From assembly GCA_018806915.1 (NCBI GenBank), contig JAGKQI010000088.1:744001-808000 (forward strand): a DNA stretch of 64,000 bases, given 5' to 3'. Source of the stretch: Phytophthora colocasiae. Taxonomy: Eukaryota > Oomycota > Peronosporomycetes > Peronosporales > Peronosporaceae. A model generated the notes under the pieces. It was not told the origin of the DNA and made no database searches. It was given only the letters and a program-made list of their open reading frames with translations. Position numbers and translations under genes: made by a program. Each line of letters begins with the position of its first letter. Position 1 is the stretch's first letter. Shown here piece by piece: positions 11,201 through 21,812 of this stretch.

Positions 11201-11828
11201 GAAGTTCGAGGTCTTCCTGGGCACACGCGTCTTAGACAAGCAAGAGAGTGTTTCCCAATTGGCATCGGAGGTTCGCCGTGTCGTATGGAAAGATCTGGGT
11301 CTGCAGGCGTGTGATGATGAACGAGCCCATCCACGTCGAAGCGTAGCGTACGCTAAAGGTTCTCTTACATGGAAGCACAAGCTATTCGACGCGTTTGTGG
11401 CGCGATTTAAAAAGTTTAAAGCACGGAAGCAAAGAAGCAGAGACGCTACAGCTGCTGCTGCTGCTTTGGCAGGGAATTCTGTCTCTCCTCTTAGTACTGC
11501 AGCTGGGATATTGGAGCCAGGGGTCCCTGTGGAAGTGGAGGTTGAGTATGACAGTCGTTATGGCTATCTGCTCTTTGTCACCTTTAATTTCCATATCCGA
11601 GAGAGGGCGATTCCATTACGGCAACGGATTCGAAAGTCTTTTGCTCAAGTGAAAGAGCGTATTCGTCTTGGAGGGAGAACAGCCCCAAAGCCGAAACGAG
11701 TGCCAGATGATTCTTGTCCTCGAAATGAGACGCTGATCGTGGAACAAGAACTCATGAGCTGGTTTGCTATGGAGATGAAGCAACACGGCGTCATCAAGAG
11801 TGTGGAAGTGTTCTTGACTGCACTTTAG
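8261..11828 (+). CDS. Large predicted membrane protein, 1170 aa, one intron
   Basis: Exon 1 is 8261-10558, intron 10559-10613 (GTAAGT ... CTACTAAC ... TTTTGTAG), exon 2 10614-11828; the junction is phase 0. The upstream in-frame ATG at 8123 adds a peptide unlike the rest, so 8261 (MATRDRPLPGQ) is preferred. The first 250 residues are Pro/Ser/Thr-rich and probably disordered, followed by a globular region of about 500 residues. Exon 2 has coiled-coil-like sequence, one clear membrane helix (VPLLFFVLNLIWMGGCIYAL), a basic KKKKS flank, and a C-terminal region with an Ala-rich linker. I do not recognise the family. The frame is long, uninterrupted and correctly spliced, so it is a real gene. It is divergent from the FKBP-TPR gene and 178 nt upstream of the dynamin-like gene. 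Confidence 0.85.
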
Positions 11829-12006
11829 ACGTTGAGTGGATAGATTTCTTTATGAACTTGACGCAGAAAAAACTAAGCAAGTTGACTGATTGATTAAGAT
11901 TGATTGATTGAGATTGAGCGGTTCCTTTTCTTCAGCTTTGCCTGTTGCCATTCCACTACTTTCCCTGTCGAACACACTTCACCTTACAACCACCAACTTC
12001 ACCAAT

Positions 12007-14148
12007 ATGACCAAGGCTAAGAGCGGATTGTTTGCCAATATCAAGGCTCAAGAAGAGCGAAAGCTAATCGACAAGTTACGTGACATTGGCCTCGGCCAGT
12101 ACATCGAGCTGCCGCAGATTGCGGTCATGGGCGACACTTCCAGTGGCAAATCGTCCCTCCTGTCAGCGTTGTCTGGTGTTTCCTTCCCGTCCAACGACCA
12201 ATTGACTACGAGATGCCCGACACAACTTGTTCTCACCCGTGCCGACAATTTCCGTGGTAATGTTCGCCTCGTTCGATTTCAGTCGAATGGCGATTCAAAC
12301 GATGAAGGTGAGGAGAAGGAGGACTTGAACCGACTGGAAGACGTCCCAGATGCCATCACGAAGCTCACAAACAAGCTCATCGCTGAAGGTCAGTACATCA
12401 GTGACGATCAGATTGTGATCGAGATGTGCGGACCGGAGCTACCCAATCTCACGCTTACAGATCTACCTGGGCTGGTTCGTACTGTGGGGGACCACGAGGA
12501 TCAAAACATCATTCCGAGAGTTCGGCAGATGGTGGATCGCTACATGCAGCAGGAACGTACTGTGATCATCGCTGTTGTACCAGCCAACGTGGACATGCAC
12601 AACACGGAGATCTTGCAGGCAGCGCAACAAGCTGATCCGAAAGGCACTCGAACGATTGCAGTGGTGACCAAGGTGGATCTAGTGGATGCTGGGGCTGAAC
12701 TAGCAGTTCATGAGCTGCTGTTGAACAGGAAGAAGAAGATGCATCTAGGGTATCATGCAGTCAAGTGTCGTAGTCAACGTGAATTGACCAAGGGGACGAG
12801 TATCGAGAAGGGATTGGCGAACGAGACGACGTTCTTTAGTCAACACGAGTACTGGCGCCGTTTGCCAAGCCACTTGTGGGGTGTCCCGAATTTGACGGAG
12901 AGATTGGTTTCGATTCTACAGGATAATATCCGTCGTTCACTGCCGAAAGTGATCATGGAGATCAGTTCCCGCATGGCGGAGACGCAGAAGTCCCTATCGA
13001 ATTTGGGAACGCCGTTGGAGTCTCCAGGTGCACAACGCCAGCAGTTCGGGAAATGGGTAGACCAGTACTTGCGTCTGATGGGAGCGGCAATGAATGGGCA
13101 GTATGAACTTCTGCCGTCTTTGACTACCAAACCCTCTCGTCAGAAGAATGGGGATATTAGCGAAACCAACACTCGCCTTCGAGCGGTCCTCCGTGTGGAG
13201 GAAGGTGCTCTTCAGATGGCGATCAACGAAACGAAGAACCACATTATCGGCGTTGAAAACGATAAACCTCAAGAAGAAGTTGCCGTTGGAGACGCTGTGA
13301 AGATTATGATCGATGGGCAGTATCGAAGTGGAATTGTGAAAGGCATCAACGGAACGGATATTTGCTGCGCAGAGTTTGAGAACCAATGGAAGCCGAAATA
13401 TCACTGGTATTTCGATGAACGTGCGCAGTTAAAACAGTTTATTCGGGAGAATCGTGGTGACGAACTCGCCATCTTCCCGTCGTATCAAGTCTTTTGCAAT
13501 CTGTTTCGACAGTGTGTGGAGAAGTGGGGTCCACCAACGGAGAAGCTCTTGACAGCCTACCAGAATCAGACGAAAGTGGTGTCCGACTACGTCTCTGGAG
13601 AAATCCACGCACCTTCGCGAGTGGTGCAGTTCATTCGAAGTACATCAGCCGATGTACTGGATCGAGTGGTCCAGTCTGCAAGCCAAGAGGTGGATGCTCT
13701 TCTCCGAGCCGAAGCTCGACCATACACGCAAGACCAGCGGTTGTTTACTGAATTAGACCAACAGCGGCTGAAAGCTCTGCAAGAGCACGTAGAGTCTGTT
13801 GTTTCTGTGGACTCAGATGGGAAAGTTTCAATGGCTGAGGTCATGAAAGCCATCCAAGGGGTTGCGTTGGCCAGTGAAGATCGTGAGGCACTGGAGATGC
13901 AGGTCGCTTTGCAAGTGTACTTGGATGTGGCGGTGCCTCGATTTGTCGATGAGATTCCGATGCGCTTGAATGACCTGGTGCTGCGCAAGTTCGTAGCTGA
14001 AATGACAAATGAGCTCAACGGTTTGACGGATGAGAAACTGGCGCGGTTGATGCAGGACTCGGAGCACAAAATTGCCGAGCGCCAACAACTCAAGGATGAG
14101 CTGTCAACTTTGGCCAATGCCAAGAGGGAGATCGAACTGGTTTGCTAA
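12007..14148 (+). CDS. Dynamin-like large GTPase, 713 aa
   Basis: ATG 12007 (MTKAKSGLFANIKAQ) is chosen because the in-frame upstream ATG at 11908 adds an unrelated hydrophobic peptide. The G domain has P-loop GDTSSGKSS (about residue 42), switch/G3 DLPGLVR (about 152) and G4 TKVDLVD (about 221). These place it with dynamin/Mx proteins, which oligomerise on membranes and use GTP to remodel or cut them. Between the G domain/stalk and the C-terminal effector region is an SH3/Tudor-like segment (VAVGDAVKIMIDGQYRSGIV, about 423-470). At about 597-608 there is an EF-hand-like loop (SVDSDGKVSMAE). The last 100 residues (VPRFVDEIPMRLNDLVL...) look like a GTPase effector domain. No PH domain or proline-rich tail was seen. 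Intronless, 713 residues. Confidence 0.88.
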   Translation: MTKAKSGLFANIKAQEERKLIDKLRDIGLGQYIELPQIAVMGDTSSGKSSLLSALSGVSFPSNDQLTTRCPTQLVLTRADNFRGNVRLVRFQSNGDSNDEGEEKEDLNRLEDVPDAITKLTNKLIAEGQYISDDQIVIEMCGPELPNLTLTDLPGLVRTVGDHEDQNIIPRVRQMVDRYMQQERTVIIAVVPANVDMHNTEILQAAQQADPKGTRTIAVVTKVDLVDAGAELAVHELLLNRKKKMHLGYHAVKCRSQRELTKGTSIEKGLANETTFFSQHEYWRRLPSHLWGVPNLTERLVSILQDNIRRSLPKVIMEISSRMAETQKSLSNLGTPLESPGAQRQQFGKWVDQYLRLMGAAMNGQYELLPSLTTKPSRQKNGDISETNTRLRAVLRVEEGALQMAINETKNHIIGVENDKPQEEVAVGDAVKIMIDGQYRSGIVKGINGTDICCAEFENQWKPKYHWYFDERAQLKQFIRENRGDELAIFPSYQVFCNLFRQCVEKWGPPTEKLLTAYQNQTKVVSDYVSGEIHAPSRVVQFIRSTSADVLDRVVQSASQEVDALLRAEARPYTQDQRLFTELDQQRLKALQEHVESVVSVDSDGKVSMAEVMKAIQGVALASEDREALEMQVALQVYLDVAVPRFVDEIPMRLNDLVLRKFVAEMTNELNGLTDEKLARLMQDSEHKIAERQQLKDELSTLANAKREIELVC

Positions 14149-14321
14149 TTCGACTGTAAGCTACAGAAGTCTGGCTGAGAAAAGTGGTTAGTTCTTTTAT
14201 AATACATGGTAGTACTAGAAAGGCAATGAACATGTCGTTGCAAATCCTACAGTACCTTGAAAAAAAAATGATTTCCAAGGAATGGTCTGCATAATCAACT
14301 CGACCATCACTCGGTCCGTTT

Positions 14322-16175
14322 ATGCAAGGCAACAATAATCGAATGAGTAAATATAACTTTCACATGCCAAAATCTGACAAACACAGTAGCCCATCTCCAC
14401 AATACGCACGGACAGGCCAGGCTCCACTGCCCCGCTGCCTGGCGTCGAATGCAGCTGCAACTGCTTTTTCAAGCGCTTTATTGAGTGCACTGGAACGTGT
14501 TACCGCCGAGAAAGTTCCCGGCACCAGATCAAATGTCCGCAGCTTGCGCCACTTGGATTCTCCAGCCTTGGGGGGGGATCCTGAAGCGGTCTGCGACCCG
14601 CTTAAGCATCATGCCCAGCGGTATCACCTCCTCCGTGTCCACCCTGATCGGAAAGTCGACGTCCGCGTCGCCATCGACACGAGTGACGACAGCGCGACGA
14701 TACCCTCGCCGGTCGCCACACACGAACGCGCGCGAAAATTACTCGACTACTTCCCCTGCGCGGAGCTCCTCTGGTGCCAGCTCCGACGCGCTGAGGCCCG
14801 GCATGGTCGTGGTCTGACTGCTGGACGCCCGTGCAGCGCTTCTTCGGCGCCGCCCTGTTCCGAAGCTGCTTCATAAGGTGTGTACCACACCCCACTACCG
14901 GCCCAGAAGTCATCTCCTGCGTGCTCATCCGCCGTACGTGACGGATATCGTGCTGCAAGCGAAGAAATAGTCCCGGAAACGCCGCAAACCAGCGCCTGTA
15001 ACTCTCCAGACGCGGAATCCAATGCGGACCACATGTGGTCACCCAGCACCCCGACGCGAGGCATTACCCCGACTCCGAGCACTGCGAAAGCCTCTATATG
15101 GTCTAAGGAGTGCTCTCCAAGCGAGGGAATCGGCACCGACTCATCTCTGAAGCAGATTATCGACTTAGTGTTGCCTGAAGAGGAGAGAGGATCGCTATCT
15201 AGTGCTAAAACCGGTCGGCTTAGCAAAGCAGAGGCGGTTGCTTACCTCCAAGCCATACCGAACCGCCACGCCCAAGCGAAGATACGTCACCAAGCCAAGA
15301 AGAAGAGGGCGCAGTGGCACGTGCCTCGATCGAGGAAGCGACGGCATCTGGCCAAGTGCGCCATAACCAAGAGCGGGAGCGCGATCTACCACGCCAAAAC
15401 ATTTAAGGCTGCAATATTCAAGAATTTGCAGAGCAGCCCGGAGGTGCAGGAGCACCTGGAGAACTTGCACACTCGACGTACTACCTATCCGGATCCCGCG
15501 CAAAAGGCGAGCCGCAACCTGCTCCGTGCAGTCCCATGGCCTGCGGAAATTCGACGCATTACCGGCTGCCAACGGAATGGAGTGAGATTTCCGGACATTG
15601 GGTCCTTCGACCCGTGCCAGTGCATGGAAGACTGCTTCTGGGACTCTTGCTCAAACGTGGCGTCGGCATCGTTTTGCACCCCGAAGAACTGCAACCTCGG
15701 AGCGAGGTGCAGCAACGCACCGCGCACACTGAGCACCTTGCAGTTGTTCGAGATAGGCCTTGGAGTGTACACCACAACTGATCTCGACGTCGGTGACGTA
15801 TTGGGTGAGTACTGTGGAGAGCTCACAGAGTTCCCTGCAGTAGTTGAGGGTCAGCCGCCTGTTGCTGTGAAGGAGAAAAGCGGGTACACACTCCTGTATA
15901 ATGCCAAGTCGGTGAACTAGAACTACGTATACGTAGACGCCTTAAGGTGCGGCTCTATTACAAGATTCCTTTCGCACTCCTGCAATCCCAACGCAGCCTT
16001 CGTGGAGCAGCAGACACGATTGCGAGTGCGTGTACTCGTCAAAATGATCAAGAACGTGAAGGCAGGCGCCCAGATGACGGTTCACTACGGTAATGAGCGA
16101 TGGTTTAAATGCGCATGCGATCGGTGCTGGCCGGCTCGTATTGTAGAGGACATTAACAGCGATGAAGAGAAGTAG
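14322..16175 (+). pseudogene. SET-domain (histone-lysine methyltransferase-like) gene with in-frame stops
   Basis: One frame is open from 14322, stops at 14874-14876, reopens and runs to TAG at 15918-15920, then continues to 16173-16175. The second segment has a cysteine-rich pre-SET/AWS-like block (CQCMEDCFWDSCSN ... FCTPKNCNLGARCSN), the SET start GLGVYTTTDLDVGDVLGEYC, and, only after the TAG, the cofactor/catalytic part RFLSHSCNPNA, HYG, and a post-SET CACDRC. Known SET enzymes methylate histone lysines using S-adenosylmethionine. The stop falls between the two halves of the SET fold, so without readthrough the product is inactive. The N-terminal part (before about 14880) has no recognisable domain and may not belong to the gene. 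A convergent MULE transposase lies directly downstream. Confidence 0.7.
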
Positions 16176-16389
16176 GAGGTATTTCCTCGCATGTAATGCT
16201 TTCACCTAGTGCTCACTCGATTTAATGAACTCACAGAGCAACCATTTCCTTCCATGTATGAGTGCAGGAGACGTTCTTAACGAATCGACACAAATGGTAA
16301 GATCCCTCACATGTAGTGCATTAATCTCAATGCTGCGGGTATGCACGTGAACTAACATTACCGTAACTCGAAGTAATGCAGCCGCTGGA

Positions 16390-17379
16390 TCACATAAAGC
16401 TCAACGCAGACCCATGCATTTGCGGGCGTCCACTGTCAGGAAGTACAGCGACCTCGCCCCGCTTTCTCTTGCGACGACTAATGAGCACTTCGCTTCCGCT
16501 GCTGTCCACGTGCGCAGTGACTCGTAGTGCAAACAGGACGTGTACACACGCCCCGAACGCAAACCAGTAATCGCAAGGACAGCATTGACGCTGCACATTC
16601 ACCGCCCAGCCGTCCGAAGGTTCTCCCTCGACTTCCTTCCGCGCGTAATTCGACCCCATCTGCGCTGACACGGCGATGTCTGCTTCGCTCCGTTTGTTGC
16701 ACGCAGCGAAATCACACGCAGGATGCAGCACGACCCAGCGCGCACACTATCAATGTCTTGTCCTTCTGCCACGCCCAGTAAGCGTTCCCTTACCATCTCG
16801 GAGACCCTCCGTGCGAGGGTTGGTGCTGGACACACAGCAAACTCGAACGCTCGGGCGCTGCTTGACTGGTCTTGGCAGCAGGCGCTCAGCTCACGCAGCA
16901 GTGTTCCCATCTTAAGGCGCCGGCGCAGGGTGTAGTCGCGCTTGAGCAGCGCGTTGAACGTCTCTGCGGGGTTGTTCGTGGAGGCGAACCCGCTTGGTGT
17001 TGCAAACACTTGCCACGTTTTGAAGTGTCCTGTGAGCCATTGTCCGTGGAAGTACTGCAAACGGTATCAGAGTAGGATCAGTCATCCAGCGCCTCCAAAA
17101 TGCACGCAGCATCTCCAAATAGTGCGCTTGATTCCGCGCGAAGTGTAAATCGTATACTTCACTCGGCACTCGAGCTTGTGCATCCGAGGAAAATAGTCTC
17201 ACACGCTCCTGGATGTGCTTCATTACGTGAAAGAAGCACATCAGGAAGCGAAAACGGGGGTTGTCGCCGAAGACCGCGGCCAAAGCATTGCACTGTGCTC
17301 TGTCGCCGTCGGCCAATGCGTAGTGCACAGTCAAATGCTTCTCACTGATCCAAAAGTAAAGCCGTCGAAGGGCCATCAA
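16390..17379 (-). pseudogene. MULE transposase remnant with SWIM zinc finger
   Basis: Read in three frames from 17379 downward: ALADGDRAQCNALAAVFG and FLMCFFHVMKHIQERV (core MULE transposase region), then FKTWQVFATPSGFASTNNPA and FNALLKRDYTLRRRLKMG, then the SWIM finger CPCDYWFAFGACVHVLFA (C.C ... C.H). The N-terminal DNA-binding half and the first catalytic Asp are absent, and at least two frameshifts are present. It is convergent with the SET gene. Confidence 0.75.
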
Positions 17380-18145
17380 CGCCCAGTTTCACCCTATCCT
17401 CCCCCCTTTTGCACGCTTCCCGCGCACTGTGCTTGGGAAGTGTGGTGGCACGACATTGTATTGTGGTGACCAGTTTTTATGGTGCTGACGCAGACTTATT
17501 GTGCTTTCACAGCACGGTATGGTGCGCTTAAGGCGTTCTCTAATCGAATACATGTACATGGTGTACGAAGCATTTTCCAATTTACCAAGTCATGTCCACC
17601 GGTTCGAGAACTGTGCACGCCTATGCTTGCTTCGGCAAGAGTGAGACTGTTCAACCTTGGGAGTACCAGTCACGTCCTCTTGGCGCTGAAGATGTGGAGA
17701 TCAAGATTTCGCACTGCGGTATCTGTGGCTCCGATCTACATATGATGGACTGCGGTTGGAAGTCGACGACTCGTGCGTTGTGGGTCATGAGATCGTCGGG
17801 GAGGTGACGCTCGCGGTATCCGATGTCAAAGGTTTGAAGGTCGGCGACCATGTTGGCGTTGGTGCGCAAGCTTGGGCTTGTTTGAACAAGGACCCCGCGA
17901 CGCCATACAAGGAATGTACTATCGGTGACGATGCTTACTGTCGACGCAAAGTGGGCACCTACAACGGCACGTACAAGAATGACGGAGCCACCTCGTACGG
18001 TGGATACGCTGACTATGTGCGTGTTACCCATGAGTACGCCTTCAAGATCCCGGACAACATCCCGTCGCAACACAAGGAACAAGATCGCTAACAAAACCTA
18101 CAACTGCGTCTAAATCCCCCGTGAAATCTACAAGTCGAACAGCTT

Positions 18146-18480
18146 CTAAACCAACGTCAAAGCCTCGAACTTCCAGTCCATCAAAAGTCCCAACACACGA
18201 AGAGCTTCGTCTTCAGGACGACCGGCGATCACGTCAGCCAAATCCACAACCTTCAGATCACTCTGTAGACGTGCCAAGAAGGAGTCCGCGATGATTTTCG
18301 CACCTGAGTCAGTATAGCTCTTACCACGTAGAGAAATAGACTTAAAGTGGAGCGGTGAACGCTCTCCCATCTCGATACAAGCAGCCCCAGAAGTTGCTGG
18401 GCACGAGCAGCGTCAACGACTTCACGGCTCTTGTTCTCGAACTCAAAGCTTGCATCTGATGAAATAGTCACCTTGTCAAG
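18146..18480 (-). pseudogene. RanGAP-like N-terminal gene fragment
   Basis: Minus-strand sequence, with one frameshift near 18380, gives FKSISLRGKSYTDSGAKIIA and LKVVDLADVIAGRPEDEALR followed by VLGLLMDWKFEALTLV. The leucine-rich pattern and the GRPE-EAL block resemble the start of the leucine-rich repeats of Ran GTPase-activating protein, recognised from memory. Only about 110 codons are present, sandwiched between dehydrogenase copy 3 and a gypsy fragment, so it is a captured or translocated piece. The overlapping plus-strand frame is Ser/Thr/Pro/Lys-rich and may be chance. Confidence 0.45.
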
Positions 18481-18537
18481 CATGACAGTGACGTCCTCTA
18501 CGGAAGTAGAATTCTCTTCCTCCTAAAAAACTGCTCA

Positions 18538-18986
18538 TTTGTGACCTCCTCGGCTACAACGACACCGATGAAGGGTTGTTGCGTTTGCTGAAGCGGGTGT
18601 TGACCATTTGCAAGGAGAAGGGGCTAAAGTTAAACCCTAAGAAGTGTTCCTTTTACATGCGCGAGGCACTTTGGTGTGGCCGTATTGTGTCAGGTGATGG
18701 TGTTAGCCATGACCCAGCGAGAGTGACGGCACTAGCAAACCTTCCACCTCCTTCAACTGGTCAAGAATTACAGCAATTCGTGTGTGCGCTGAACTTGATG
18801 CGTACTTCCATACCAGCTTTCAATAAGCTGGTGGGTCCTCTCACAAAATTCATGGAAAAGGTGTACGAGCAGGCTGGAAGCCGAAAGAAGAACCAAGTTA
18901 GGAAAGTGCTGTTTGCCGATGCTGGATGGGGAGACACAGAGTTGGAATGATTGGAACAATGCAAGGAAGCACGTTACAACTAGCTC
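18538..18986 (+). pseudogene. Gypsy A: reverse transcriptase fragment (left part)
   Basis: RT palm/thumb region: LKLNPKKCSFYMREALWCGR, VSHDPARVTALANLPPPSTG, ELQQFVCALN. This is the typical Ty3/gypsy order after the catalytic Asp pair. It is truncated at both ends. Its RNase H continuation is at 29157, separated by element C, with AGCTC on both sides. Confidence 0.75.
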
Positions 18987-20039
18987 TGTCGCGAAGTCGG
19001 TGCAACTTTTACCGCGGTGCAGGGGCGTACAGTGAACCTGGAAGTGTGACTACCGGTAGTGACACCAGAGTCGCACAGCAAGGTGGGCGTGTGTTACCTT
19101 GTGCTGTCCTCGTAGGTTCGTTGTCTTGGTAATGACACCCTCGCCGGGGTCGTGAGAGTGTGTGTGAGAGCGAGGGTTCCTTGCGTAGACCGTCGGATGT
19201 CCTTCTGGTCCTCACAGGAGCGCTTGAGAGTCGAACGTTATTTCCGGTGAACACTTGTGTACACCAGAGATTTCTGAAGGCAAAAGAGAAATTAATACAA
19301 TGGGAAGTCCAGTAATTAGACTTCCGAGATAACCGCAATATAGAGTTCCGATATACAAATATGTAGCTGCTCTTATTCTTTCCTGGCCCTTGAGCAGTGG
19401 GCTAGTTCTCCAGGTCAACTAGGGAAATGTTCACCAGACACCTGGTCTGTCTGGTATTCCCGTAACTTTCGCGCACCAGTCTCTAATATATAGAGGGAAA
19501 ATAAACCAATACACTATCAGTTATATTTCAGTCTACCGAGCGTCTTGAGAGCTGCTGTCTAGCTCCCAAAACCTGTCCAAACGTACAATATGAAATGGGC
19601 TACCGCTAGAGACAAGACAAACGACCCAACTAGTAAATGGAATAGGTGGGTCCTCTCAGGTCTCTACGTTACGCTGATCTCCACCTAACGGGGCTTGATA
19701 GGTGAGAGATCACACGACTCAAAGCTTTGTCGTGGCCTTACACTTTCCAAAGAACCGAAGAATCGACCTTTGGGTTATAACGCAATGTGAACTCCTTATC
19801 ACAACGAGGCAAATTGATCTCTGGCTATCTATCTCGTATCTCTCTGTCTTCTGTCTTCCATATTCTCATATACACTTGGTCTCAGTATAACTCAGGAATC
19901 TTCACTTGGGCTCACTATGGTAGTCGGTACAGCGGATCTTGTTGAGTCGACACTTAATGATGTCATTACAGGGATGAGCAGGTTGCGTTTCACTTGATTG
20001 CGTGAGGTCGTGTTGGGTATACTTGGTTTCAGTATGGGG

Positions 20040-20316
20040 TGGACTTCAGAGTGTCAGAGTCTGGTATCCTGTTCGTCAGGGTCTGGAATCATGTGCGTCG
20101 GAGACATGTTCATCGGAACCATGTACTCCGGAATCATGTACATCAGAGTTGTAATACCAGAGTCGTGACACTTGGGTCTGATCATCGGAGTCTTGTACGT
20201 CGGAGTCTGTTCATCGGAAACTGGCAATGTCTGGAATATTGCTTATATAAGCCGGACACATCAGACTTGTTCACCAGAATCATGTTCGTCGGACTCATGT
20301 ACGTCGGACTCATGTA
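20040..20316. repeat. Degenerate ~15-bp tandem repeats, consensus near GTCGGACTCATGTAC
   Basis: Units such as GTCGGACTCATGTAC, ATCGGAACCATGTAC, TCCGGAATCATGTAC and ATCGGAGTCTTGTAC repeat with interruptions; a TATATAAG word lies among them at about 20243. Retrotransposon B inserted into one unit (target ATGTA), and weaker units continue after it (28617-28680). Confidence 0.65.
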
Positions 20317-20776
20317 TGTAACGGGGTTACACGTACAAGTGGTAGTACCACTTGTAACTCTAACAGTTATCCTAACTGTTAGAGGTTGGAAATGGGCCTC
20401 AGACCTTGGTGTGCTGTACACACCAAAGGATACATGGGCGAACCACATTATTGGGTGGTTCGTGTGCATTTGTGCATATTATTGGTAGAAAGTAACGGAT
20501 TTCTACCAATCACTGAGCAGAGTTTCTGCCAACCACACGTTGGCAGACCCTTAAGAAATAGATAATAAACAGTTTTAGGAGGTTCATACTTGGCTTATGC
20601 CAAATTCAATAACAGTTCTCATTTTACGGTCTTTTGCAGTTTAATTTAGTTATATTTGATTTAATTATACTTATTTAAATAAGTATACTTAAATTAAGTC
20701 TATTCTAATTGCACGCTTCCTCATACACGTAAGCGCACGTGTACGCCACCTAATAGGTCTAGGTAGACCCATTACA
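20317..20776 (+). repeat. 5' LTR of retrotransposon B
   Basis: 460 bp, TG...CA. Contains at least eight hairpins, e.g. 12-bp arms 20358-20369/20373-20384, 11-bp arms 20481-20491/20500-20510, and a 22-nt perfect palindrome around TTTAAA at about 20670. Confidence 0.95.
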
Positions 20777-20825
20777 CCTGGTAGCACTTTGTAGTCCGTC
20801 CCACGACCGACTGCTGTTCGTTCGT

Positions 20826-21812
20826 ATGGAGTCATACGAACGCGGGGTAGAGAACTCCCCAATGGATGAGGGATCCGCTGGGACCCCTCAAATGTCCGTG
20901 ACGCGCACGGACTGCGCCCACCTGTCTGATCCAGAGTGGGAAGCTCTCCAAAGACTTTCACAAGTCATTGGAGAGGCAGCGGTAGCTACGATGCTTCGTA
21001 CGCTATCGCCGACAGAGCAACACGGTGTTGCTCTGGGGTACATTGTTAAGGAGCAACGAGATGTTGCTGCCTCGGTGGCTTCCCCTAAGCCACGCGTGGA
21101 GTCGCTGAAACTCCACGTGAGTACCTACACGGGGAAGGAGGACGAGACCCTCCTTCGGTGGCTTGTCGAACTCGACACAGCCGTTGCGGCTCGACGTATC
21201 GTCGATCCGATGTCGAAGGTCGCGTTCGCCATGTCATGTCTTGGCGGACGTGCGGGGAGTTGGGCCTATGGGCGCCGACTCTCGGATCCTACGTGCTTCA
21301 GCACGTACGAGGTGTTCAAAGAGGAGCTCAAGCTTCCGTTTGAGCCCCCGAAGAACGAGTTCAGATCGAGAGCGGAGTTTCTCGATCTGCAACAGGGCAA
21401 GGATGATGTTCACACCTTTGCCCAGCGTGCTCGATACTTGGTATCGAACATAGTGGCGAACCCGATCGACGAGGCGACCAAGGTCGTCACGTTCATGAAG
21501 GGACTAAGAGATGGTCCCGTCAAAACATATCTCTTCCGAGAGTATCCGAATACTCTCGAGGAGGCGATCAGCCTTGCAATGCAAGAGGAGTTTAGCCGGC
21601 GTCAAGCTAAACTCCATGCGAACGCGCCGAAGCCGGCGCGTCCTGTTGTGAAGACGGGAGGTCCGGAACCTATGGACCTCTCGAGTGCTACGACTGCTGG
21701 TCAACAGCAGCGTAGGAACAGCAAGGTTCGATGTTACAAGTGTAGTAACATCGGTCACTATGCACGCGAGTGCATGGCGGGCGGACGTTCAAAAAACGCC
21801 AAGGACCAGTAG
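20826..21812 (+). CDS. Gag polyprotein of retrotransposon B, 328 aa
   Basis: ATG 20826, inside a 9-bp stem. The retrotransposon Gag core (about residues 90-260) includes the run of W/Y-containing helices typical of the family, and ends with one CCHC zinc knuckle, CYKCSNIGHYAREC (about 299-312), which binds element RNA. It forms the virus-like particle in which reverse transcription takes place. The stop is at 21810-21812; a slippery heptamer just upstream allows entry into the protease frame. Intact. Confidence 0.9.
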   Translation: MESYERGVENSPMDEGSAGTPQMSVTRTDCAHLSDPEWEALQRLSQVIGEAAVATMLRTLSPTEQHGVALGYIVKEQRDVAASVASPKPRVESLKLHVSTYTGKEDETLLRWLVELDTAVAARRIVDPMSKVAFAMSCLGGRAGSWAYGRRLSDPTCFSTYEVFKEELKLPFEPPKNEFRSRAEFLDLQQGKDDVHTFAQRARYLVSNIVANPIDEATKVVTFMKGLRDGPVKTYLFREYPNTLEEAISLAMQEEFSRRQAKLHANAPKPARPVVKTGGPEPMDLSSATTAGQQQRRNSKVRCYKCSNIGHYARECMAGGRSKNAKDQ

